Assembly (NCBI RefSeq): GCF_032484785.1
Contig: NZ_JAUETR010000001.1
Coordinates: 3,847,501-3,911,500 of the forward strand
DNA from: Bradyrhizobium sp. SZCCHNS1050
GTDB taxonomy: Bacteria > Pseudomonadota > Alphaproteobacteria > Rhizobiales > Xanthobacteraceae
DNA: 64,000 nt
Direction: 5' to 3'
Part shown: positions 26,500 to 33,894 of the stretch, piece by piece
Position numbering within the stretch: position 1 is the stretch's first letter
Layout: every line of letters begins with the position of its first letter
Made by a program: the position numbers and the translations under genes
The notes under the pieces: model-generated
The model's database searches: none
Told to the model about the DNA's origin: nothing
The model's input: only the letters and a program-made list of their open reading frames with translations

Positions 26500-26964
26500 A
26501 TGATCGAGTTCACGGTCAATGGAACTAAGCGTCAGGTCGACGTCACTCCCGACATGCCTTTGCTTTGGGTGCTCAGGGATGAGCTTGGGATCACAAGTGC
26601 CAAATATGGCTGCGGCGTCGCGCAGTGCGGCGCGTGTACGGTTCACATCGACGGCTTGGCGGTCCGCTCCTGTCAGTCGCGGATCGGCGATCTCGCCGGC
26701 AAGTCGGTCGTCACGCTCGACGGCGTCGACGGACGCGATCAGCATCCGGTCGTGCAGGCCTGGATCGAGCATCAGGTGCCGCAATGCGGCTACTGCCAGA
26801 CCGGGCAGATCATGCAGGCGATTTCGCTGCTGGACCTGATCCCTAAGCCGACCGACGAACAGATCGACCAGGTCATGTCCGGCAATCTTTGCCGCTGCGG
26901 CACCTATCCTCGTATTCGCGCCGCGATTCACGCGGCGGCCGCAAAGAAGATGGCGGAGAAGTAA
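26500..26964 (+). CDS. (2Fe-2S) subunit of xanthine-dehydrogenase-family oxidoreductase (IorA-like)
   Basis: This 154-residue iron-sulfur electron-transfer subunit has a plant-type ferredoxin domain with Cys motif [14 protein letters not shown] plus RSCQS, then the helical second-cluster domain with [10 protein letters not shown] and [13 protein letters not shown]. All eight Cys are present. Family partners are isoquinoline 1-oxidoreductase alpha and aldehyde or nicotinate oxidoreductase small subunits. GAGAGGAGGAG stands upstream. The large molybdenum subunit starts one base after its stop, so the two are co-translated. No separate FAD subunit is present, as in IorAB-type enzymes. Confidence 0.92.
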   Translation: MIEFTVNGTKRQVDVTPDMPLLWVLRDELGITSAKYGCGVAQCGACTVHIDGLAVRSCQSRIGDLAGKSVVTLDGVDGRDQHPVVQAWIEHQVPQCGYCQTGQIMQAISLLDLIPKPTDEQIDQVMSGNLCRCGTYPRIRAAIHAAAAKKMAEK

Positions 26965-26965
26965 C

Positions 26966-29221
26966 ATGGATATCGCGCAAGGTCTTTCCCGTCGGTCCTT
27001 CCTCATCGGGTCCGCGGCGCTGGCCGGCGGTGTTGCATTCGGCGGCTACGGCGCGGCCGTGCAGGCGGCTGAATCGGCCAGCGACAATCCGCTGGCCGCG
27101 GGCCTTGCGCCCGATGCGGTGACCTTCAACCCATGGGTCGAGATCAGTGCCGGCAAGATCACGCTGATTGCCCAGCATGCCGATATCGGCCAGGGCACCG
27201 GCTCGGTGCAACCGATGATGATCGCCGAGGAGATGGACCTCGATCCCGGTCAGTTCGAGATCCGGTTCGCCGGACCGCACCCCGCCTATTTCAATACGGG
27301 CTTCAAGGAAGAGCTCGCACCCTTCCTGGCTGCGGACCAGAGCCCTGCCGCCGAGAAGGCTCGCGCCGCCGCGCTCGAAGGTCTAAGGAAGTCCGGGCTG
27401 CAGATGACGGGTGGGTCGAGCACCATCCCTGACACTTATGAGAAGCTGCGGGTGGCCGGCGCCGTCGCGCGCGAGACGTTGAAGCTTGCGGCGGCCAAGC
27501 GCACGGGCGTGCCGCTGGCCGATCTCAGCACCCAGTCCGGTCATGTGGTGCTGCCGAACGCCACGCGGATCGCCTATGTCGATCTCGCAGCGGACGCGGC
27601 GCGCATTCCGCCGGTGCTCGACGCCAAGCCGCGCGATCCCTCGACGTGGAGGATTCTTGGCAAGCCGATGATGCGGCTCGACATCCGCTCGAAAGTGCTG
27701 GGCGAATTGAAGTTCGGCATCGACATGAGGATGGACGGGATGCTGTACGCCGCCGTCAAACTGAACCCCAACAAGGGGCAGCCGCTGAAATCCTACGATG
27801 CCTCCAAGGCACGGACAATGCCGGGCGTGAAGAAGATCCTGCGTTTGAAGAACGGCGTCGCTGCCGTCGCGACAAATAGCTGGTATGCCATGAAGGCGGT
27901 CGAGACGATCGACTGCGAATGGGCACCGTCGACCTATCCTGCCGAACAGGCCGATCATTGGAAGACGCTGGAGGCATCTTTCAAACCGGAGTTTCTCGGC
28001 AAGGAGTGGCGCAAGATCGGTGATGTCGAGGCCGGTCTCAAGCAAGGCAAGCGGGTCGAGGCCGAGTATCGCGCACCTTATGTCGGTCACCAGCCACTGG
28101 AGCCGCTCAACGGCGTCGCCGTCGTAACCGATGCGGGCATGGAGATCTGGGTCGGGCATCAGAGCCCGCAGGCGGTGCAGGCGATCGCGGCTGCCAATGC
28201 CGGCCTGAAGCCGGAGCAGGTGACGTTTCACAACCAGTGGACGGGCGGCAGCTTCGGGCATCGTTTGGAGTTCGAGAACGTCCGCGTGCTGGCGGAGATC
28301 GCCAGCCAGATGCGCGGCACGCCGATCAAGCTGGTGTTCTCGCGCGAGGAGGATTTCCGTCAGGATATCCCGCGCCAGATCTCGATCGCCCGCCACAAAG
28401 GCAGCGTGGCCAAGGGCAGGATCATTTCGGCCGACCTGAAGCTCGCGGGCACGATGCCCTATAACGGACTGCTCGAGCACATGGGCATGCCGACCAAGGA
28501 TCCCGATCCGCAACTCGCCGCCGGGCTGTGGAACGTCTACTACGATATCCCGCACTTTCGCGCTACGACCTTCGAGGCGCGCAACCTGTCGCCGTGCACG
28601 ACCTGGCGCTCGGTCGGTGCCTCCACGGCCGGCTTCTTCACCGAGAGTTTCATCGACGAGATGATTCATGCGGCGGGGCTCGACCCGATGAAAGCTCGCA
28701 TCGAGATGTGTGTCGTGCCGCACTATCGCAAGGTGCTCGAGACGGTTGCGGAGATGTCGGACTGGAAGGGACCTCTCGGTCAGGGCAGGGGCCGCGGCGT
28801 CGCCTTCGTCGAGTCGTTCGGAACGCCGGTCGCCGAGGTCGTCGACGTGACGGCGACGCCGCGCGGCATCCGCGTCGACAAGGTTTTCGTCGCCGTCGAT
28901 GTCGGCAAGATAATCGACCCCGTCAACTTCGAGAGCCAGGTGCAGGGCGGCGTCGTCTGGGGGCTCGGTCACGCAATGAACTGCGAACTGACCTACGCCA
29001 AGGGCGGGGTGCAGCAGACCAACTACAATCATCACGAAGCGATGCGAATGTACCAGTGTCCGGTGATCACCGTGCGCGGTCTCGAGAACGATCCGAAGGT
29101 GAGGGGCCTCGGTGAGCCGCCGGTGCCGCCCGTGGCGCCCGCCCTCGCCAACGCGATCTTCGCGGCCACGGGCAAGCGCATCCGCGAAATGCCCTTCAAC
29201 AAGTTCATCGAATTCGTGTGA
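26966..29221 (+). CDS. molybdopterin-binding subunit, isoquinoline 1-oxidoreductase (IorB)-like, Tat-exported
   Basis: This 751-residue catalytic subunit carries a twin-arginine signal (LSRRSFLIGSAALAGGVAFG), so the enzyme is exported folded with its cofactor and partner subunit. Family segments include WVEISAGKITLIAQHADIGQ, TGGSFGHRLEFENV, SPCTTWRSVGASTAGFFTES and VAVDVGKIIDPVNFESQVQG, typical of the xanthine dehydrogenase family. The IorB-type subset lacks an FAD subunit and passes electrons to a cytochrome. The downstream gene, 8 bp away, encodes a small haem-motif protein that could be that acceptor. The likely reaction is hydroxylation of an N-heterocycle or oxidation of an aldehyde; substrate not determined. 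Confidence 0.9.
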   Translation: MDIAQGLSRRSFLIGSAALAGGVAFGGYGAAVQAAESASDNPLAAGLAPDAVTFNPWVEISAGKITLIAQHADIGQGTGSVQPMMIAEEMDLDPGQFEIRFAGPHPAYFNTGFKEELAPFLAADQSPAAEKARAAALEGLRKSGLQMTGGSSTIPDTYEKLRVAGAVARETLKLAAAKRTGVPLADLSTQSGHVVLPNATRIAYVDLAADAARIPPVLDAKPRDPSTWRILGKPMMRLDIRSKVLGELKFGIDMRMDGMLYAAVKLNPNKGQPLKSYDASKARTMPGVKKILRLKNGVAAVATNSWYAMKAVETIDCEWAPSTYPAEQADHWKTLEASFKPEFLGKEWRKIGDVEAGLKQGKRVEAEYRAPYVGHQPLEPLNGVAVVTDAGMEIWVGHQSPQAVQAIAAANAGLKPEQVTFHNQWTGGSFGHRLEFENVRVLAEIASQMRGTPIKLVFSREEDFRQDIPRQISIARHKGSVAKGRIISADLKLAGTMPYNGLLEHMGMPTKDPDPQLAAGLWNVYYDIPHFRATTFEARNLSPCTTWRSVGASTAGFFTESFIDEMIHAAGLDPMKARIEMCVVPHYRKVLETVAEMSDWKGPLGQGRGRGVAFVESFGTPVAEVVDVTATPRGIRVDKVFVAVDVGKIIDPVNFESQVQGGVVWGLGHAMNCELTYAKGGVQQTNYNHHEAMRMYQCPVITVRGLENDPKVRGLGEPPVPPVAPALANAIFAATGKRIREMPFNKFIEFV

Positions 29222-29229
29222 GGCAGGCC

Positions 29230-29862
29230 ATGAAACGCTCTTTGACTGCGATGGTCGTCGCCACGTCAGCTATTGCGGCGCTCACTGGCATCGTTGCCGC
29301 CAAGGACGAGACCAACAAAGACGCGCTGCCGCCCGGCAGCGTCAGCCGCGCTGAAGGACTGAAGGCCTGGAGGCGGATCGAAGCGGTCATCACTCATCCG
29401 CGCTGCGCCAATTGTCACGTCGATGCCAGGGCGATTCCGATCTGGACGCCGGCGGGTGAAACCAAACCGCGCGTGCACGGCATGAACATCCATGGTGGCG
29501 ACAGCCGCATCGGTGCCGAGGCGGTGCCGTGCTCGACCTGTCACATGACCTCGGCTATGCCGAATGATCCGGCGCCTGCGCCGCCGCACGCGGGCATTGA
29601 CTGGCAACTCGCGCCAGTCGAGTTCATCTGGTTCGGCAAGAAAGGCGCCGAGATCTGCGCGCAACTCAAGGATCCCAAGCGCAACGGGGGCCGCGACGCC
29701 GTCGGTCTGCTCGAACATCTGCGCCATGACGCTTCGCAGAACGGCTTCATCCCGCGCGGCTGGGCGCCGGGCGCGGGACGCTCAACGCCGCCGGGCACGT
29801 TCGAGGATCACGTCAAGGATGTGGCCCTCTGGGGCGCGGCAGGACAGCCTTGTCCAAAGTGA
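29230..29862 (+). CDS. exported protein with two CXXCH haem c motifs
   Basis: The product is 210 residues from ATG 29230 after GAGGCAGG; a GTG at 29218 overlapping the previous stop is an alternative. It has a Sec signal peptide (SLTAMVVATSAIAALTGIVA), then CANCH at residues 59-63 and CSTCH at 101-105, so it may carry two c-type haems. Further His and Met residues could be axial ligands (RVHGMNIHGG). It resembles the small cytochromes seen next to isoquinoline-oxidoreductase-like genes. Position right after the Mo subunit suggests the periplasmic electron acceptor of that enzyme. I do not recognise a named family. Confidence 0.75.
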   Translation: MKRSLTAMVVATSAIAALTGIVAAKDETNKDALPPGSVSRAEGLKAWRRIEAVITHPRCANCHVDARAIPIWTPAGETKPRVHGMNIHGGDSRIGAEAVPCSTCHMTSAMPNDPAPAPPHAGIDWQLAPVEFIWFGKKGAEICAQLKDPKRNGGRDAVGLLEHLRHDASQNGFIPRGWAPGAGRSTPPGTFEDHVKDVALWGAAGQPCPK

Positions 29863-30010
29863 CACAGCCACGCGGCGGTTCCGAGGGCGTGAATAGCTGT
29901 GCGCCAGAGCTTCCGCAGCGCGGACGCGCTGACATCAACATGTGAACCGATTGCGAGATCGTCGCGCCGTGATCGCCGCGATCTGACCTTCCTTGTGAGT
30001 GGAGACAGTG

Positions 30011-31240
30011 ATGCTCGAGAGCGCCTACCGAGCGCAATGCGCAGCCGTTGAGGACCATTGCACGGATGATGCCCAGCAGCGCAGGCGCGGCCTGACGCTG
30101 TTTGCGCTCGCGTTCGGAAGCTTCTGCATCGGCACGTCCGAATTCGCGAGCATGGGAATCCTTCAGTTGCTCTCGACCGGGCTTGGCGTCGACATTCCGG
30201 CCGCGACCTACGCAATCACGGCTTACGCGTTCGGTGTGGTGGTCGGAGCGCCTCTCGTGACGCTGATGGCCGCGCGGCTAAACCGGCGGACGCTGCTGCT
30301 CTGCCTCATGGCGCTGTTCGTGCTCGGCAACGCGCTGTCGGCGATTGCCCTCAATCTGCTGCTTCTAGCCCTCGCGCGTTTCGTGAGCGGACTGCCGCAA
30401 GGTGCCTACTTCGGCGCGGGCGCCATGGTCGCGTCCTACATCGTCGGTCCCGGTCAATCCGGCAGGGCGTTCGCGCAGGTCATGGGCGGACTGACGATTG
30501 CAACCATCATTGGATCGCCGCTGGCGACCTTCCTGGGTCAGGCGATTGGCTGGCGGCGGACCTATGCCGTCGTCGCATGCGTGGGGCTGCTTGCGCTGCT
30601 GGCTCTTTGGGCTTGGGTGCCGGTTAGTCGGGCGCTTCGCGGCCGTCCCTTGATGCAGGAGCTCGGCGCGCTGCGCCGGCCCGCCGTGTGGGGCACCATG
30701 CTGGTCGCGGCGCTCGGTGTTGCCAGCATCTTCGCGATCTACACTTTCATCGGTCCGCTGGTGACTGACCAGGCCGCACTTGATCGCGCCTGGATCCCAT
30801 TCGCGTTGGCGCTGTTCGGGTTCGGCATGACCTTCGGCAACTTCATCGGCGGGCGACTCGCCGATGCCTATCCCGCGCGTGGCCTCGTCGTCGGATTCGG
30901 TTGCGCTCTCGTGGTGCTCGCTGTTCTGGCGATCGCAGGCAGCCATGTCTGGGTGCTCATGCCCGCCTTGTTCGGCGTGGGCGCCACGATGATGACCGCG
31001 ATCCCGACCATTCAGGTCCGGCTTACGCGCCTGGCCCCGGAAGCGCCCACTTTGATGGGCGCCATGAATCTCGCCGCGCTCAACTTGTCTAATGCGATCG
31101 GCGCATGGGCCGGCGGCCAGGTGATCGCGTCCGGTCACGGACTGCTGTCATGCGCATGGGCTGGTTTCGGTTTGACAATGCTCGGGCTCGCCGTCTTCGC
31201 GCTGACCCTGGCAAAGGTGCCGCAGCTCGCGCGGGCATGA
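30011..31240 (+). CDS. MFS transporter, DHA1-type (AraJ-like) efflux permease
   Basis: The product is 409 residues from ATG 30011, six bases after GGAG. About twelve membrane helices are visible, e.g. LFALAFGSFCIGTSEFASMG, LLLCLMALFVLGNALSAIAL, VVLAVLAIAGSHVWVLMPAL. The loop between TM2 and TM3 has the family motif-A-like MAARLNRRTLLL, and ALARFVSGLPQGAYFGAGAM is typical of the AraJ/sugar-efflux/chloramphenicol-resistance branch. It sits 148 bp after the cytochrome gene and 19 bp before the redox fusion gene. It could export a product or toxic substrate of the enzyme set (inference). Confidence 0.88.
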   Translation: MLESAYRAQCAAVEDHCTDDAQQRRRGLTLFALAFGSFCIGTSEFASMGILQLLSTGLGVDIPAATYAITAYAFGVVVGAPLVTLMAARLNRRTLLLCLMALFVLGNALSAIALNLLLLALARFVSGLPQGAYFGAGAMVASYIVGPGQSGRAFAQVMGGLTIATIIGSPLATFLGQAIGWRRTYAVVACVGLLALLALWAWVPVSRALRGRPLMQELGALRRPAVWGTMLVAALGVASIFAIYTFIGPLVTDQAALDRAWIPFALALFGFGMTFGNFIGGRLADAYPARGLVVGFGCALVVLAVLAIAGSHVWVLMPALFGVGATMMTAIPTIQVRLTRLAPEAPTLMGAMNLAALNLSNAIGAWAGGQVIASGHGLLSCAWAGFGLTMLGLAVFALTLAKVPQLARA

Positions 31241-31259
31241 ACGAAGCCGGCTTGGCTGC

Positions 31260-32942
31260 ATGGAACGGGTGTTTGACGCCATGGCTATCAGTGAGACTCG
31301 CCGCGAGCAGATCTTCCCGACGCTTTCGGAGTCGCAAATCAGCGTGGCCCGGCGCTTTGCAAGCGAGGATGCACGCCGCTTCGACGCTCATGAGACGATC
31401 TACGACATCGGTGCCCGCAACATTCCAGCCTGGATGATCCTGGAGGGATCAGCCGATGCGCGCATGCGCGGCGCGGCGGGCAAGTCGTCGCTGGTGACGA
31501 CCTACCGCCGCGGGCAGTTCACTGGCGAGACCAATCACCTGTCGGGCCGTCCAACGCTGATGTCGGTCGTCGCAGGCGAACAGGGGGCGCTGGCTGTTCC
31601 ATTCGATGCGCCGCATTTGCGCGCCCTCGTCATTGCCTCGGCCGAGGTCGGCGAGATCATCATGCGGGCGTACATTCTTCGTCGCATCATGCTGATCGAG
31701 GAGGGGCAGGGCGGCAGTGCCGGCTCGGTCCTGGTCGGTCGCAGCGATGCACCCGAAATCGTGCGCCTCGCGGGCTTTCTGGCACGCAACGGCTATCCGT
31801 TCACCACGATCGATGCGTCGGAATCGGAGGGACGTGAACTGGTGCAACGGCTCGGCATCGCGGCCGACGATCTGCCGTTGATGATCTGTCCCAACGGCAC
31901 GTTGCTGGCGAAGCCGAGCGATGCCGACGCGGCGTCCTGTCTTGGCATTTTGCCGGTGCTCGACCCGCAGACGGTGTACGATGTCGCCATCGTTGGCGCC
32001 GGGCCGGCGGGACTGGCGGCGGCGGTCTACGCCGCATCGGAAGGGCTCTCTGCCCTGGTGCTCGATTCCCGCGCCTTCGGCGGCCAGGCGGGTGCGTCCG
32101 CGCGGATCGAGAACTATCTCGGCTTCCCCACGGGCATTTCAGGTCAGGCCCTGGCCGGACGCGCGTTCAATCAAGCCGTCAAGTTCGGCGCCGAAGTCGC
32201 GATCCCGCTCACGGTCGACCGGCTTCACTGTCACGGGGATGAGTCGGGTGCCGACTTTACGCTGGAGCTCGGCGGCGGAAGCACGGCACGTGCGAAGACC
32301 GTCGTGATCGCGTCGGGAGCCCGGTATCGGCGGCCGGACATTGCCGGCTTGGGCGAGTTCGAAGGTGCCGGCGTTTCGTACTGGGCGTCGCCGATCGAGG
32401 CACGTCTCTGCGCGGATGCCAAGGTCACGCTGGTCGGCGGCGGCAACTCAGCGGGTCAGGCGGTTGCCTATCTCGCGCCCCTGGTCGAGCGGCTCGACCT
32501 CGTGGTTCGCCGGCCGCTGGCGCAGACGATGTCGCGTTATCTGATCGACCGGATTTCCGCGCTTCCAAATGTCGAGCTGCATCTTGGCTCGGAAGTCGTC
32601 GTCCTGCACGGTAACCGCGCGACGGGCGTGACCGCCGTGACGCTGCGCGACAACGGCAGCGGCACCACTCGGACGCAGGAGGCGCGCCATCTGTTCCTCT
32701 TCATCGGCGCCGATCCCAATTCGCAGTGGATCAACGGCTGCGTTGACATCGACGGCCGCGGCTTCGTGCTGACGGGCGAGCAAGCCGGACCGGGGCACAG
32801 ATTGCCGCTCGAGACGAGCAGGCCCGGGATCTTTGCGATCGGCGATGTCAGGGCAGGTTCGACCAAGCGCGTCGCAGCCGCCGTCGGCGAAGGCGCCACC
32901 GTCGTCTCGCAGATCCATTCGGTCCTGACGCGAAGGCGCTGA
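31260..32942 (+). CDS. fusion of CRP-like cyclic-nucleotide-binding domain and thioredoxin-reductase-like flavoprotein
   Basis: This 560-residue protein has an N-terminal ~140-residue cyclic-nucleotide-binding-like domain (RRFDAHETIYDIGARNIPAW, YRRGQFTGETNHLSGRPTLM). A ~90-residue thioredoxin-like spacer follows (PEIVRLAGFLARNGYPFTTI). From about 235 comes the FAD/NAD(P)H oxidoreductase: GxGxxG in YDVAIVGAGPAGLAAAVYAA near 245, GGQAGASARIENYLGFPTGI, second nucleotide fold VTLVGGGNSAGQAV near 391, and FAIGDVRAGSTKRVAAAVGE at the end. The redox CxxC of true thioredoxin reductases is missing: the segment after GVSYWA reads SPIEARLC. It is therefore unlikely to reduce thioredoxin in the standard way. 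It is the last gene of module 2. The start is supported by frame length only. Confidence 0.85.
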   Translation: MERVFDAMAISETRREQIFPTLSESQISVARRFASEDARRFDAHETIYDIGARNIPAWMILEGSADARMRGAAGKSSLVTTYRRGQFTGETNHLSGRPTLMSVVAGEQGALAVPFDAPHLRALVIASAEVGEIIMRAYILRRIMLIEEGQGGSAGSVLVGRSDAPEIVRLAGFLARNGYPFTTIDASESEGRELVQRLGIAADDLPLMICPNGTLLAKPSDADAASCLGILPVLDPQTVYDVAIVGAGPAGLAAAVYAASEGLSALVLDSRAFGGQAGASARIENYLGFPTGISGQALAGRAFNQAVKFGAEVAIPLTVDRLHCHGDESGADFTLELGGGSTARAKTVVIASGARYRRPDIAGLGEFEGAGVSYWASPIEARLCADAKVTLVGGGNSAGQAVAYLAPLVERLDLVVRRPLAQTMSRYLIDRISALPNVELHLGSEVVVLHGNRATGVTAVTLRDNGSGTTRTQEARHLFLFIGADPNSQWINGCVDIDGRGFVLTGEQAGPGHRLPLETSRPGIFAIGDVRAGSTKRVAAAVGEGATVVSQIHSVLTRRR

Positions 32943-33499
32943 CCCGGCGGGAGCGAGCAGGATGGCTGCTGCGCCTCACAGAACGACTCGGCCGGTGTCG
33001 ACACCGAGATCTACCGGCGCGAAGCCGCCCCGCATCGCCACGCGGCGCTCGAGGATTTCCGATTGCTTGCGCTCGCCAAGGCGATGTGAGCGCCTCGACG
33101 AGGCGACGGGCGGAGGCGTGGGGCTGAGGTCCGCCGGATCCGCTCGGCGAGCGCGTTGCCGGTGAGTTCGAGCAGGTTGAACAGCCGTTGATAGGCGATA
33201 TGCCTGTGCAGCCGCCGCGTTGCGCGCAGCGGGCCGATGACGAACTGACCGCGCGGCGGATCACGATTGGCACGGCTTGACCGCTCGCGGCGACGGGAGC
33301 CCTGAGGGACGAAAGCGAGCAGGTGAAACAGATTGTCCAGCTTGGTCTGATCGTCGCTGGTGGATGGCGGCGTCAGGCGCTTCCCCGGGGTGCCAACCCG
33401 GTTCCCGCCTCTTGCCGAGCGCTTCCGCCTGATTGTCCCACAGCAGGTGCGCTCTGAGGAACCGAGGTATATTAGACGGTGCCGATTGCTCAATTTCCG
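32943..33499. other. gene-poor tail of the island, possible gene fragments
   Basis: No complete gene is convincing. Plus-strand bases ~32985-33089 encode a protein-like end, DTEIYRREAAPHRHAALEDF followed by RLLALAKAM and stop. Minus-strand bases ~33110-33360 encode KLDNLFHLLAFVPQGSRRRE and HRHIAYQRLFNLLELTGNAL. Both look like relics of truncated genes whose family I do not recognise. Confidence 0.4.
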
Positions 33500-33536
33500 G
33501 TGTGCCCAGATTGTGCCCCGGAGCAATGGGGGCACA
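33500..33536. promoter_or_regulatory. island-end motif with hairpin (right), likely integrase arm site
   Basis: GTGTGCCCAGATTGTGCCCC at 33500-33519 matches the left-end motif (6442-6461) in 17 of 20 positions and the same orientation. An 8-bp inverted repeat (tgtgcccc/ggggcaca, 33512-33519 and 33529-33536) overlaps it, as at the left end. It ends about 45 bp inside the right repeat. Confidence 0.55.
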
Positions 33537-33579
33537 TCGTTAGGGAAAAGGCCTGCTAACCTGTTGGCATATCTTGCTT

Positions 33580-33626
33580 AATGGTGGGCGCACAAGGGAT
33601 CGAACCTTGGACCTCTCCCGTGTGAA
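33580..33626. repeat. island attachment-site repeat within tRNA-Val (right copy)
   Basis: This is identical over 47 bp to 6272-6318. It covers the tRNA 3' half from the anticodon loop through the encoded CCA and two bases beyond, which keeps the tRNA intact after integration. Confidence 0.92.
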
Positions 33627-33656
33627 GGGAACGCTCTCCCGCTGAGCTATGCGCCC
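33582..33656 (-). tRNA. tRNA-Val (anticodon CAC)
   Basis: On minus the sequence folds as a full cloverleaf: acceptor GGGCGCA pairing TGCGCCC, D arm GCTCAGCGGGAGAGC, anticodon arm TTCCC-TTCACAC-GGGAG, variable loop AGGTC, T arm CAAGG-TTCGATC-CCTTG, discriminator A and encoded CCA. The seven-base anticodon loop puts CAC at 34-36, so it reads GUG valine codons. It is the integration target of the island. Confidence 0.95.
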
Positions 33657-33894
33657 GGTTGCCGGTGGCGGTCGTGGCTGTGAGCCAGCGAGCCGCCGAA
33701 GCAGTCCGTCGGAGCCCGCGATTTACGAAGCGCGGGCAGGGGGTGTCAAGGATTTGCGGCGGAGATGGCGAGGAAAACTGCCGGGGTGCGGTGGCCCGTC
33801 CTCGATCGGGGCCGAAACCGGCCCTCTCGCGGGCCAGCCTCCATACTGAAGCGAGGGGCAGATATCCGCCGCACTCGGCTCCGATCCGGCGGCC

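Larger units (their letters stand above)
6272..33626. mobile_element. 27.4-kb tRNA-Val-integrated mobilizable genomic island
   Basis: Two identical 47-bp direct repeats bound this segment. The right copy is part of an intact tRNA-Val gene and the left copy is a detached tRNA 3' end. Immediately inside the left repeat is a tyrosine integrase; then come a small HTH protein, a TraA-type relaxase, an oriT-like sequence and a TraD-like gene. No mating-pore (VirB/Trb) genes are present, so it would need a helper system: an integrative mobilizable element rather than a complete conjugative one. Cargo consists of two related regulator/enzyme modules. The integrase sits at the tRNA-distal end, which is less common. 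Whether the element is still active cannot be told from sequence alone. Confidence 0.88.

Noticed and set aside
27383..29035. 550-codon antisense frame over the molybdenum subunit gene
   Set aside because: Same cause; composition is not protein-like and the sense frame is a clear family member.
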